Below are positions 15,189 through 23,346 of a stretch of DNA of 64,000 nt, piece by piece; the stretch's first letter is position 1; every line of letters begins with the position of its first letter. The notes beneath the pieces were generated by a model. The model saw only the letters and a program-made list of their open reading frames with translations, ran no database searches and was not told the origin of the DNA. Both the position numbers and the translations under genes were made by a program. The DNA comes from Flavobacterium sp. SH_e (GTDB lineage: Bacteria > Bacteroidota > Bacteroidia > Flavobacteriales > Flavobacteriaceae): contig NZ_JAOVZN010000001.1 of NCBI RefSeq assembly GCF_025717045.1, positions 434,001 to 498,000 of the forward strand. The letters run 5' to 3'.

Positions 15189-16604
15189 ATGAAAATAGAA
15201 CAAATTTACACCGGATGCCTCGCTCAAGGTGCATATTATATCACTTCAAATGGCGAAGCGGCCATTATTGATCCGCTTAGAGAAATTCAGCCTTATCTGG
15301 ATCGTTTAGAGCGAGATGGAGTAAAGCTGAAATATATTTTTGAAACGCATTTTCACGCCGATTTCGTTTCTGGCCACGTTGATTTAAGCAAAGAAACTGG
15401 AGCTCCAATTGTTTATGGCCCAAATGCTGCCTGCGAATTTGATTGCATTTCTGCGAAAGACGGACAGGAATTCAAAATCGGAAACGTAAAGATTAAAGTT
15501 TTGCACACTCCTGGGCACACCATGGAAAGTGCTACATTTTTATTAATTGATGAAAACGGAAAAGATCACGCGATTTTCTCTGGAGATACTTTATTCATTG
15601 GAGATGTTGGTCGTCCAGATTTAGCTCAAAAAGCAGCTGGAATGACTCAAGATCAATTGGCTGGAATTTTATTTCATTCGTTAAGAGATAAAATCATGAC
15701 TTTGGCTGATGAAGTAATCGTTTATCCTGCACACGGTGCGGGAAGCGCTTGCGGAAAAAACATGAGCAAAGAAACTGTTTCGACTATCGGAAATCAAAAA
15801 GCAACAAATTACGCTTTGCGTGCTAATATGACTGAAGAAGAATTCATTAAAGAAGTAACTGACGGATTATTGCCTCCTCCAGCCTATTTCAGTATGAACG
15901 TTGCCATGAACAAACAAGGTTACGAAAGCTTTGAAACGGTTTTACACAACGGAATGAAAGCGATAAATGCAAAAGAATTTGAAGCTGCCGCAGAAGAAAC
16001 TGGCGCTTTAATTCTAGATACAAGAAGTGCGGCCGATTTTAGTAAAGGATTTATTCCGCAATCTATCAATATCGGAATCAATGGTGATTTTGCTCCGTGG
16101 GTTGGAACTTTAATTGCAGATGTAAAACAGCCAATCATATTGGTTACTGCGGCCGGAATGGAAGAAGAAACCGTAACACGTTTAAGCCGTGTTGGTTTTG
16201 ATACCATTATTGGACATCTGGAGGGCGGTTTTGAAGCATGGCAAAATGCAGGTTTCGAAATTGATACTGTAAACCGAATTACTGCTGAACAATTTGCCAA
16301 CGAATTTAAATTTGGCGAAGATAAAGTTGTAGATATCCGTAAAGAGACAGAATACGCAGCTGAACATATTGATGACGCTTACAGCAAACCTTTGGCTTAT
16401 ATTAATGATTGGGTAAAAGATATTAATCCAAACGAACATTTCTTTTTGCATTGCGCTGGAGGTTACAGAAGTATGATTGCAGCTTCTATACTTCAAGCAA
16501 GAGGTTTCAGAAATTTCTCTGAAGTTGAAGGTGGTTTTGGAGCAATTTCAAAAACGAATATTCCAAAATCAGATTTTGTTTGTCAAAGTAAAGTATTAAA
16601 ATAA
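15189..16604 (+). CDS. cstB: CstB-like persulfide dioxygenase-rhodanese fusion
   Basis: 471 residues in three parts. 1-245: metallo-beta-lactamase fold with the ETHE1-type metal site (THFHADFVSGH, HTPGHT, FSGDTLFIGDVGRPDL, YPAHGAGSACGK). About 255-355: a rhodanese fold whose catalytic loop reads LVTAAGMEEE and has no Cys. About 360-465: a rhodanese fold with an intact loop, HCAGGYRS. This order (dioxygenase, dead rhodanese, live rhodanese) is that of staphylococcal CstB, which oxidises low-molecular-weight persulfides and releases thiosulfate. Role inferred: detoxifying sulfide-derived persulfides. It is followed by two YeeE/YedE genes and shares its operator with tauE. Confidence 0.88.
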   Translation: MKIEQIYTGCLAQGAYYITSNGEAAIIDPLREIQPYLDRLERDGVKLKYIFETHFHADFVSGHVDLSKETGAPIVYGPNAACEFDCISAKDGQEFKIGNVKIKVLHTPGHTMESATFLLIDENGKDHAIFSGDTLFIGDVGRPDLAQKAAGMTQDQLAGILFHSLRDKIMTLADEVIVYPAHGAGSACGKNMSKETVSTIGNQKATNYALRANMTEEEFIKEVTDGLLPPPAYFSMNVAMNKQGYESFETVLHNGMKAINAKEFEAAAEETGALILDTRSAADFSKGFIPQSINIGINGDFAPWVGTLIADVKQPIILVTAAGMEEETVTRLSRVGFDTIIGHLEGGFEAWQNAGFEIDTVNRITAEQFANEFKFGEDKVVDIRKETEYAAEHIDDAYSKPLAYINDWVKDINPNEHFFLHCAGGYRSMIAASILQARGFRNFSEVEGGFGAISKTNIPKSDFVCQSKVLK

Positions 16605-16605
16605 T

Positions 16606-16690
16606 TTAAAGATGTTAAGCTACTAAGATTCTAAGGTTCTAAGATTTTGACCTTAGCAACTTAGAATCTTAGCCACTTAGAACCTTAAAA
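16606..16690. repeat. word-palindrome, CTTAGAATCTTAG family, copy 1
   Basis: Left arm made of words like CTAAGATT, CTAAGGTT, CTAAG and right arm of CCTTAG, ACTTAGAAT, CTTAGCC, ACTTAGAACCTTA. The arms are imperfect reverse complements. It ends in an A-run 5 bp before the start of the first YeeE/YedE gene. Related arms are at 25999-26035 and 26484-26524. Confidence 0.7.
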
Positions 16691-16694
16691 AATT

Positions 16695-17258
16695 ATGCTA
16701 GAAATCATTAAAGAACCTTGGCCTTGGTATGTTGCAGGTCCATTAATTGGATTAACTGTTCCAATTTTATTAATTATCGGAAATAAATCTTTCGGGATTA
16801 GTTCCTCACTTCGTCATATTTGTGCGGCTTGTATCCCTGCAAATATTTCATTCTTTAAATACGACTGGAAAAAAGAAAGCTGGAATTTATTCTTCGTTCT
16901 TGGAATATTTTTCGGTGGTTTTATTGCTGCTCATTTTCTTTCGAATCCAAATCCTGTGGAAATTGCTCCTGAATTATCAGAGAAATTAGCCACTTACGGA
17001 ATTACAGATCATAGTGGTTTAGTTCCTGCACAATTATTTTCTTGGGAAAGCTTATTAACGCTTCGCGGATTTATCATGATTGTTGTTGGAGGATTTTTAG
17101 TAGGTTTTGGAACTCGTTACGCTGGCGGTTGCACAAGCGGACACGCAATTATGGGATTATCAAACTTACAATGGCCATCATTGGTAGCGACAATCTGTTT
17201 TATGATTGGCGGTTTTGTAATGGCACTTTTGATTTTACCTTATATTCTTTCACTTTAA
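16695..17258 (+). CDS. YeeE/YedE family transporter, first half
   Basis: 187 residues, about five membrane helices, with the sulfur-transport signature [20 protein letters not shown], whose Cys lies in the predicted pore. Full-length YeeE/YedE (TsuA-like thiosulfate) transporters carry two such halves in one chain; here the second half is the next gene, 10 bp away. Expected role: uptake of thiosulfate or another sulfane-sulfur compound. Immediately downstream of the persulfide dioxygenase, with only a hairpin repeat between them. Confidence 0.85.
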   Translation: MLEIIKEPWPWYVAGPLIGLTVPILLIIGNKSFGISSSLRHICAACIPANISFFKYDWKKESWNLFFVLGIFFGGFIAAHFLSNPNPVEIAPELSEKLATYGITDHSGLVPAQLFSWESLLTLRGFIMIVVGGFLVGFGTRYAGGCTSGHAIMGLSNLQWPSLVATICFMIGGFVMALLILPYILSL

Positions 17259-17268
17259 AATTTAAAAA

Positions 17269-17745
17269 ATGAGTTTAGAAAATAAAAATATAGACGGCGA
17301 AGGAATCAATGCAAGCCAGAAAAAAGAAACGGCATTAGCAAACCTTAAATACTTAATAGTTGGAATCTTTTTCGGAATTGTATTCGTAAAAGCAGAAATT
17401 ATCAGCTGGTATCGTATTCAAGAGATGTTTAATTTGGAATCATTTCACATGTATGGCGTAATTGGATGCGCTGTTGCTGTTGGATTAATATCAGTACAAT
17501 TAATTAAAAAATTCAATATCAAAACTCTTGATGGCGAAAAAATCGAAATTCAGCCAAAAACTTTCAACAAAGGACAAATCTACGGCGGATTGTTATTCGG
17601 TTTCGGATGGGCAATTACTGGCGCTTGTCCAGGGCCACTTTTTGCACAAATTGGTACAGGAGCAACTGTAATTGTAATTACTTTAGTAAGTGCTATTTTT
17701 GGAACTTGGGTTTATGGATTGATTAAGGATAAATTACCTCATTAA
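17269..17745 (+). CDS. YeeE/YedE family transporter, second half
   Basis: 158 residues, about four helices after a charged N-terminus, with the matching pore motif FGWAITGACPGPLFAQIGTGA (Cys within GACPGP). It is the partner of the gene just upstream; together they make the usual pseudo-twofold transporter from two polypeptides. Co-transcribed. Confidence 0.85.
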   Translation: MSLENKNIDGEGINASQKKETALANLKYLIVGIFFGIVFVKAEIISWYRIQEMFNLESFHMYGVIGCAVAVGLISVQLIKKFNIKTLDGEKIEIQPKTFNKGQIYGGLLFGFGWAITGACPGPLFAQIGTGATVIVITLVSAIFGTWVYGLIKDKLPH

Positions 17746-17788
17746 TAAACTTGTTTCAAGTTTTATTTGTTTCAGGTTTCAAGTTGAT

Positions 17789-17907
17789 TTAACCGCAAAG
17801 CACGCAAAGATATACGCAAGGTTCGCAAAGTTTTTTTATAAAGCTTTGCGAACTTTGCGCTTTATAAAAATCTTATTTGCAAAAAACCTTGCGCGCTTTG
17901 CGGTTAA
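17789..17907. repeat. word-palindrome, ACGCAAAG family, copy 1
   Basis: Ends TTAACCGCAAAG and CTTTGCGGTTAA are perfect inverted repeats. The interior repeats (ACG/TTC)GCAAAG on the left and CTTTGCGAACTTTGCG on the right. Fills much of the 241-bp gap before glpD, together with fragments of the TTTCAAG family at 17753-17785. Copy 2 is at 37932-38046. Confidence 0.8.
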
Positions 17908-17942
17908 ATATTTTTCTTCATCAATTTTTAATTTCCTTTCGT

Positions 17943-17950
17943 TAAGTTTG
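17943..17950 (+). promoter_or_regulatory. candidate -7 box for glpD
   Basis: TAAGTTTG, perfect TAnnTTTG, 36 bp before the glpD start codon. Confidence 0.45.
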
Positions 17951-17986
17951 CTTTAAACAACATTTTCCAAAATAAATTAATAAAGC

Positions 17987-19564
17987 ATGAACCGCCCAGA
18001 ACAATTAATCAAACTACAAAATACCGAAAAATGGGACGTAATCATTATTGGCGGCGGCGCTAGCGGACTCGGAACAGCTATTGACGCTGCGAGTCGTGGC
18101 TACAGAACAATCTTATTTGAAGCTGTAGATTTTGCAAAAGGAACTTCAAGCCGAAGCACTAAATTGGTTCATGGCGGAGTACGCTATTTGGCGCAAGGTG
18201 ATGTACATTTAGTAAGAGAAGCATTAAAAGAAAGAGGATTATTAGCGCAAAATGCAAATCATTTAGTTAAAAACCAATCCTTCGTTATTCCAAATTATCA
18301 TTGGTTTAGCGGTTATTTCTATACAATCGGATTAAAAATTTACGATTTATTGTCGGGTTGTTTGAGTTTAGGAAGTTCAAAATATCTTTCGAAAAAGAAA
18401 ACTATTGAAATGCTTCCAAATGTAGAAGAAAATGGATTGGTAAATGGTGTTATTTATCACGACGGACAATTTGACGATTCGCGTTTAGCGATTAATCTTG
18501 CTCAAACTGCCGTAGAAAACGGAGCTTGTGTTTTGAATTATGTAAAAGTTGTCAATTTGCTAAAAGACGATAAAAATCAAATTATTGGTGTTCAAGTTCA
18601 AGATCAAGAAAACGGAATTAAATACGATATAAAAGGTTCTGCTATAATAAATGCTACAGGAGTTTTTACAAATGCCATTATGAAACTCAATGATAACGTT
18701 TATAAAAAATATATTGTTCCGAGTCAGGGAATTCATTTGGTATTTGATAAATCTTTTCTTCCTGGCGAAAATGCTTTAATGATTCCGAAAACAAAAGACG
18801 GAAGAGTTTTATTTGCAGTTCCGTGGCACAATCGAATTGTGGTTGGAACGACCGATACTTTAATAAAGAAACAAAGTTTAGAACCTATTGCTTTAGAAAG
18901 CGAAATTCAATTTGTTTTGGAAACCGCACAAAGATTCTTGGCGAAAAAACCAGAAAGAAAAGATGTATTATCTGTTTTTGCAGGATTACGTCCGTTGGCA
19001 GCGCCGAAAGAAGAAGGAAAAAGCACCAAAGAAGTTTCTAGAAGTCATAAAATTATAGTTTCAGAAACAGGCCTAATTACTATTACTGGCGGAAAATGGA
19101 CAACATACAGAAAAATTGCTGAAGATATTATTGATAAAGCAATCAAAAATGGAAAATTATCTCCGAAGGAATGTCGTACAGAACATCTTCCCATTCATGG
19201 AAATAAATCTACAAATTCTTTAGATAGAGAAAATCATCTATATATATATGGTTCTGATATTCCGAAAATAATTGAGTTACAAGAAAGCGAACCTGAATTA
19301 AAAGAAAAACTGCATCCTGATCATGAATTTACAATGGCAGAAGTGGTTTGGGCTATTCATTATGAAATGGCAAGAACTGTAGATGATATTTTAGCGAGAA
19401 GAGTTCGTTTATTGTTCTTAGATGCGAGAGCTGCGATCGAAGTTTCGGAGAAAACGGCAAAGGTAATTGCTAAAGAATTAGGACACGATGAAGCTTGGAT
19501 AAACACAGAAATTGCCGATTTCAGACAAATTGCAAACGGTTTTCTTCTATCGGAATTCCAATAA
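17987..19564 (+). CDS. glpD: FAD-dependent glycerol-3-phosphate dehydrogenase
   Basis: 525 residues. The FAD Rossmann motif DVIIIGGGASGLGTAIDAASRGY is at residues about 18-40, the family motif SSRSTKLVHGGVRYL follows, and GLRPLAAPK and TGGKWTTYRK mark the active-site region. A C-terminal helical domain characteristic of GlpD completes the normal length. Membrane-associated enzyme oxidising glycerol-3-phosphate to dihydroxyacetone phosphate and passing electrons to the quinone pool. No glpK or glpF in the window. Confidence 0.93.
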   Translation: MNRPEQLIKLQNTEKWDVIIIGGGASGLGTAIDAASRGYRTILFEAVDFAKGTSSRSTKLVHGGVRYLAQGDVHLVREALKERGLLAQNANHLVKNQSFVIPNYHWFSGYFYTIGLKIYDLLSGCLSLGSSKYLSKKKTIEMLPNVEENGLVNGVIYHDGQFDDSRLAINLAQTAVENGACVLNYVKVVNLLKDDKNQIIGVQVQDQENGIKYDIKGSAIINATGVFTNAIMKLNDNVYKKYIVPSQGIHLVFDKSFLPGENALMIPKTKDGRVLFAVPWHNRIVVGTTDTLIKKQSLEPIALESEIQFVLETAQRFLAKKPERKDVLSVFAGLRPLAAPKEEGKSTKEVSRSHKIIVSETGLITITGGKWTTYRKIAEDIIDKAIKNGKLSPKECRTEHLPIHGNKSTNSLDRENHLYIYGSDIPKIIELQESEPELKEKLHPDHEFTMAEVVWAIHYEMARTVDDILARRVRLLFLDARAAIEVSEKTAKVIAKELGHDEAWINTEIADFRQIANGFLLSEFQ

Positions 19565-19791
19565 ATAGTAAATTCAGCTCATTTTGAGTAACTTCTATTT
19601 TAAAATCGTCTTACAAAAAGCCATTTAAAAAATAATACAAACAAAAATCACTTCCTGATTTTAAAAAATTATTAATTCACAATATATCAGAACGTTATAT
19701 TGAAAAATTACTTTAATTTTAGTATCAAAAACTATCCTTTTAGTTCTTGCTAAGAGCGCATTTAAACATATTAACAAATAATTAACACAAC

Positions 19792-19837
19792 ATTTGTATA
19801 TACAAATATTAAAAGTTCTACATTTGTATATACAAAT
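19792..19837 (+). promoter_or_regulatory. marR promoter inside two identical operators
   Basis: The 16-bp perfect palindrome ATTTGTATATACAAAT occurs twice, at 19792-19807 and 19822-19837, 30 bp centre to centre (about three helical turns). The second copy overlaps a perfect -7 box TACATTTG (19819-19826). The first copy supplies a TTG at 19794-19796, 22 bp upstream of that box. Both promoter elements are therefore covered by the operators, as expected for autorepression by the MarR protein encoded 16 bp downstream. Confidence 0.8.
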
Positions 19838-19852
19838 TATACACTTACGACT

Positions 19853-20311
19853 ATGACAATTGAAGAAGTTATTAAGAGTACGGTTAAGATGGATAATGCG
19901 AAAAAAGTTATTCTGAATATCATGTACACGCAGAATGTGATTCAGGATCATTTCAACGAGTTAATCAAACCGTATGATTTGTCTGGAGAACAATATAATG
20001 TGTTACGTATATTAAGAGGACAAAAAGGAAAGCCCGCTAATATGTGTGTGATACAAGAGCGGATGCTTGCCAAAACAAGCAACACAACGCGTTTGGTAGA
20101 CAAATTATTATTGAAGGATTTTGTAACTCGAAATGTTTGTCCTGATAATCGAAGAAAAATTGAAGTTTCGATTACTCAAAAAGGTTTGGACGTTTTAAAA
20201 GAATTAGATCCAAAAGTAGATGAGCATGAGCAGGCATTTGCAAACAATTTAAAACCAGAAGAATTAGTTTTCTTAAATCAATTATTAGAAAAATATAGAA
20301 CCAACAAATAA
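19853..20311 (+). CDS. MarR family transcriptional regulator
   Basis: 152 residues with a winged helix-turn-helix in the middle (ANMCVIQERMLAKTSNTTRLVDKLLLKDFVTRNVCPDNRRKIEVSITQKG), the standard MarR order. First gene of an operon with a nitroreductase-like oxidoreductase (13 bp gap) and a YceI protein. The paired operators upstream strongly suggest that it represses its own operon until a ligand or oxidant releases it. The wing carries a single Cys (NVCPDN) that might act as a redox sensor; this is speculative. Confidence 0.9.
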   Translation: MTIEEVIKSTVKMDNAKKVILNIMYTQNVIQDHFNELIKPYDLSGEQYNVLRILRGQKGKPANMCVIQERMLAKTSNTTRLVDKLLLKDFVTRNVCPDNRRKIEVSITQKGLDVLKELDPKVDEHEQAFANNLKPEELVFLNQLLEKYRTNK

Positions 20312-20324
20312 AATAATAAATACT

Positions 20325-20957
20325 ATGAGCAATTTCTTAGAAAATCAAAATTGGAGATACGCAACTAAACAATTTGATGCATCAAAAAAGATATCGGATG
20401 CTGATTTAAATACATTAAAAGAAGCGGTTAGATTAAGTGCTTCTTCATACGGATTACAACCTTATAAAGTAGTTATTGTTGAAAATCCAGAATTAAGAGA
20501 AAAATTAAAAGGTGCAGCTTGGGGACAAACTCAAATTACAGACGCTTCTCACCTATTCATTTTTGCAAATGATTTAAACCTTGATGCAGGTTCTGTTGAC
20601 AAATACATCAGCAATATTAGCGAAGTAAGAGGTGTTCCTGCAGAAGCTTTAGGCGGATTTAGCGACATGATGAAAAATGTAATCGCTAATTTATCAGAAG
20701 ATGCAAAACACATCTGGACTGCAAAACAAACTTATTTAGCTTTAGGCAACTTATTAAATGCAGCAGCTGAATTAAAAATTGACGCAACTCCTATGGAAGG
20801 TTTCAATGCAGCTCAATTCAACGAAATTTTAGGTTTTGACAAATTAGGTTTAAATGCTTCAGTAATTGCAACTGTAGGCTACAGACATGATGACGATAAA
20901 TCTCAACACCAGAAAAAAGTTAGAAAATCACACGAAGAATTATTTATCACTCTATAA
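20325..20957 (+). CDS. NAD(P)H-dependent nitroreductase-family oxidoreductase
   Basis: 210 residues, full-length nitroreductase fold binding FMN. Recognisable parts are the N-terminal WRYATKQFD, the SASSYGLQPYKVVIVENPELREKL stretch, and the C-terminal TPMEGFNAAQFNEILG and VIATVGYRHDDDK segments of the NfsB-like group. Reduces quinones or nitro compounds with NAD(P)H. Its place in the MarR operon suggests defence against quinone-like or electrophilic compounds. Confidence 0.9.
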   Translation: MSNFLENQNWRYATKQFDASKKISDADLNTLKEAVRLSASSYGLQPYKVVIVENPELREKLKGAAWGQTQITDASHLFIFANDLNLDAGSVDKYISNISEVRGVPAEALGGFSDMMKNVIANLSEDAKHIWTAKQTYLALGNLLNAAAELKIDATPMEGFNAAQFNEILGFDKLGLNASVIATVGYRHDDDKSQHQKKVRKSHEELFITL

Positions 20958-20995
20958 TTATTTATTAATCAAATTCAAATTTTAATTTTAACAAC

Positions 20996-21562
20996 ATGAA
21001 AAATTTAAAAACAATTGCAATAGCATTATTCGTAGCAGCAGCTGGAATCTCAGTAAACGCTCAAACTAAAAAAATCGACGTAAAAGCATCTACTATTAAA
21101 TGGGTAGGTAAAAAAGTAACTGGAGAACACTCTGGAACTGTAAACTTCAAAGAAGGTGCAGTAGTTTTCAAAGGAAAAAAATTAGTTGGTGGTAGCTTCA
21201 CAGTTGACATGACTTCTTTAACTTCTACAGATTTAACTGGAGAATACCAAGGAAAATTAAACGGTCACTTAAAAGCTGACGATTTCTTCGGAACTGACAA
21301 ATTCCCAACTTCAAAATTAGTTTTCAAAACTATCGGTGCAAAATCTGCTGACGTTTATACTGTAACTGCAGATTTAACTATCAAAGGAATCACTAAACCA
21401 GTAACTTTTGATATCACTGTAAAAGGAAACACTGCTACAACTGCTTTCAAAGTTGACAGAACTAAATACGATATTAAATACGGTTCAGGTAGCTTCTTTG
21501 AAGGTTTAGGAGACAAAACTATCAGCGACGAATTTGAATTAGCTGTAGCTTTAAAATTCTAA
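20996..21562 (+). CDS. YceI family periplasmic lipid-binding protein
   Basis: 188 residues with signal peptide (MKNLKTIAIALFVAAAGISVNAQ). The lipocalin-like YceI barrel is clear: STIKWVGKKVTGEHSGTVNF at the start, LNGHLKADDFFGTDKFPTSKLVFK in the middle. These proteins bind isoprenoids such as polyprenols or quinones in the periplasm. Third gene of the marR operon, ending at a strong terminator. Confidence 0.92.
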   Translation: MKNLKTIAIALFVAAAGISVNAQTKKIDVKASTIKWVGKKVTGEHSGTVNFKEGAVVFKGKKLVGGSFTVDMTSLTSTDLTGEYQGKLNGHLKADDFFGTDKFPTSKLVFKTIGAKSADVYTVTADLTIKGITKPVTFDITVKGNTATTAFKVDRTKYDIKYGSGSFFEGLGDKTISDEFELAVALKF

Positions 21563-21592
21563 TATTTCAAGCTTACTAGTTCGTAAATATTA

Positions 21593-21632
21593 CAAACCCC
21601 AGCAGTTCACACTGTTGGGGTTTATTTTTTTT
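21593..21632 (+). terminator. terminator of the marR operon
   Basis: AAACCCCAGCAGT/ACTGTTGGGGTTT stem with a 4-nt loop followed by a T-run. Confidence 0.9.
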
Positions 21633-21697
21633 AAAAACTTTTCATAACCTTAACGTTCTTAATAGTATAATAACGCTTTCGTAATAAGTATCAGAGC

Positions 21698-21725
21698 TTT
21701 GATTAACATACGGCTTCTATTTTTG
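21698..21725 (+). promoter_or_regulatory. promoter of the beta-helix protein gene
   Basis: TTTG (21698-21701), 16 bp spacer, TATTTTTG (21718-21725). Transcription would begin near 21731, so the start codon must be the ATG at 21768. Confidence 0.55.
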
Positions 21726-21767
21726 GGACAATTAAAAAATCACAAACTAGAAATTAAAATTATAGTT

Positions 21768-23048
21768 ATGAAAACAAAATTACGTATTGCATGCATAAGT
21801 CTAATTACCAGCTTTTTCGTACAAGCTCAACAACAGCCAAAAGGAATAATTGGAACTTCAAATTGGATGAACAACTGGACGAGCTTTAAACCAGCTGCTA
21901 ATGACTATGGCGAAGCAACTAATATAATTGCCGGAACAATTGATAAAGATATGCGATTAGTAAAACGTAATGTTTACCATTTAGTTGGTGTTGTGTACGT
22001 TACAAATAATGCAACTTTAACGATCGAGCCGGGGACTGTAATACGAGGTGATGATAAAACCTGCGGAACTCTTGTAATCACAAATGGTTCAAAAATTGTA
22101 GCAGAAGGATTAGAAACTGATCCAATTATTTTCACTTCAGAAAACGAAATAAACAATAGAAAGCCAGGTGACTGGGGTGGAATTATCGTTTTAGGAAAAG
22201 CTCCAATAAACACTTTAGGAGGTATTCATACTTTGCCTTTTGATTTAGATCCAACCTTAAATCACTATGGAGGTCAAGATCCTGAAGATAATTCAGGAAT
22301 TCTAAAATATGTTAGAATCGAGTATGCTGGAAGAAAATTAAGTGCTTCTAAAGAACTTAATGGTCTTTCTCTTGCTGGTGTGGGAAGAAAAACAATTGTA
22401 AGCAATGTTCAAATTAGCTTTTCTAATGATGATTCTTTTGAATGCTATGGCGGAGATTTGAATTTGACTAATTTGATTTCATTTAGAACAACAGATGATG
22501 ATTTTGATTTCACGCAAGGTGCTCAGATTAACATCAGTAATAGTATCGCAATTCGCCACCCATTCTCTTCAGATATTTCAGGATCAAGATGTTTTGAAGT
22601 AGATTCATACGAAAAAGTTGCCAACACAGACATGACTAAAAAGATGACTAAAATCAATGCAAGCAATATAACTTTGGTTAATCTAGAAGAAAACAATCAA
22701 GGTTTAGTAAGAGAATCTGCTTATATTAGAGAAAATACCTATTTCAGTTTAACAAATAGTGTTGTTTCTGGATTTGCTCCTTTTGTTTTATTGGAAGGAA
22801 ATATTGGAAATGGAGAAGCTAATTTGTCAAAAATTAGTTTTAAAAATGTTATCGCAAACAACTGTACTGGTGAAATCGAAAGCGAATCTGGAAGTAATAT
22901 TCCTGGTATAAAAAGTTATTATGGCAACCCAGCTTATGGAATAGAATATACTAAACTGAAACTTATTGAATTATTTTCGCTTCCAAACATCAAAGGAAAC
23001 CCAGATTTTAGATTAAGCGTAAATAACACGGTAGCAAGTGGAAACTAA
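21768..23048 (+). CDS. exported right-handed beta-helix protein
   Basis: 426 residues from ATG 21768 (MKTKLRIACISLITSFFVQAQ signal peptide). An upstream in-frame start lies before the predicted transcription start and is rejected. The mature chain shows repeated beta-helix rungs (NATLTIEPGTVIRGDDKTCGTLVITNGSKIVAEG, GDWGGIIVLGKAPIN, LKYVRIEYAG). These are typical of secreted Bacteroidota parallel-beta-helix proteins of unknown ligand. No type 9 secretion C-terminal domain is visible. No catalytic pectate-lyase residues could be assigned. Confidence 0.75.
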   Translation: MKTKLRIACISLITSFFVQAQQQPKGIIGTSNWMNNWTSFKPAANDYGEATNIIAGTIDKDMRLVKRNVYHLVGVVYVTNNATLTIEPGTVIRGDDKTCGTLVITNGSKIVAEGLETDPIIFTSENEINNRKPGDWGGIIVLGKAPINTLGGIHTLPFDLDPTLNHYGGQDPEDNSGILKYVRIEYAGRKLSASKELNGLSLAGVGRKTIVSNVQISFSNDDSFECYGGDLNLTNLISFRTTDDDFDFTQGAQINISNSIAIRHPFSSDISGSRCFEVDSYEKVANTDMTKKMTKINASNITLVNLEENNQGLVRESAYIRENTYFSLTNSVVSGFAPFVLLEGNIGNGEANLSKISFKNVIANNCTGEIESESGSNIPGIKSYYGNPAYGIEYTKLKLIELFSLPNIKGNPDFRLSVNNTVASGN

Positions 23049-23145
23049 CGAGTTATAGAAGTAAATTCAATTAAAATTTAACAAATTTTCCAGATTCGAA
23101 AAGTTTTTTTTCAAATTTTATATACTTCAATTCAAATTACATTTA

Positions 23146-23153
23146 TATATTTG
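23146..23153 (+). promoter_or_regulatory. -7 box of the trp operon
   Basis: TATATTTG, perfect TAnnTTTG, predicting transcription from about 23159, only about 12 bases before the leader-peptide start. Confidence 0.6.
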
Positions 23154-23170
23154 TCACAACAAAAACAGAT

Positions 23171-23227
23171 ATGAGAACAATATTAAACAATACTTGGTGG
23201 TGGAACAATTTACGTCAGACGTCGTGA
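23171..23227 (+). CDS. trpL: trp operon leader peptide, MRTILNNTWWWNNLRQTS
   Basis: An 18-residue frame with three consecutive tryptophan codons (23195-23203), ending in TGA at 23225-23227. It lies between the trp promoter and an intrinsic terminator that precedes trpE, so it is a classic attenuation leader. The last bases of the frame including the stop (GTCGTGA, 23221-23227) are complementary to TCACGAC at 23278-23284 inside the terminator hairpin. A ribosome finishing the peptide would mask this strand and allow termination. A ribosome stalled at the Trp codons would leave it free to block the terminator. Confidence 0.92.
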   Translation: MRTILNNTWWWNNLRQTS

Positions 23228-23268
23228 ACAAAGCTTCCTATGGTATTGTAAAAACTATAAATTTAAAA

Positions 23269-23298
23269 GGCTTGTCATCACGACAAGCCTTTTTTTTT
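23269..23298 (+). terminator. trp attenuator
   Basis: GGCTTGTC (23269-23276), loop ATCAC, GACAAGCC (23282-23289), then nine T residues. Followed 48 bp later by trpE. The 3' side of the loop and stem (TCACGAC) can pair instead with GTCGTGA at the end of the leader peptide frame. Confidence 0.9.
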
Positions 23299-23346
23299 GG
23301 TCCAATTTTAAACAAAAAACAACTAACGAATTAAAAACTATATATT

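Noticed and set aside
15990..16230. Missing catalytic Cys in the first rhodanese domain of the CstB-like protein as a mutation
   Set aside because: CstB-type proteins normally carry a middle rhodanese-like domain without the catalytic Cys; it is the expected architecture.
15920..16496. Minus-strand frames opposite the cstB-like gene
   Set aside because: Both rhodanese domains of the plus-strand protein are coherent across this stretch; the antisense frames carry no recognisable domain.
16695..17745. A frameshift between the two YeeE/YedE halves
   Set aside because: Each half has its own start and stop separated by 10 bp, and split two-gene forms of this transporter are common in Bacteroidota, so this is not a broken gene.
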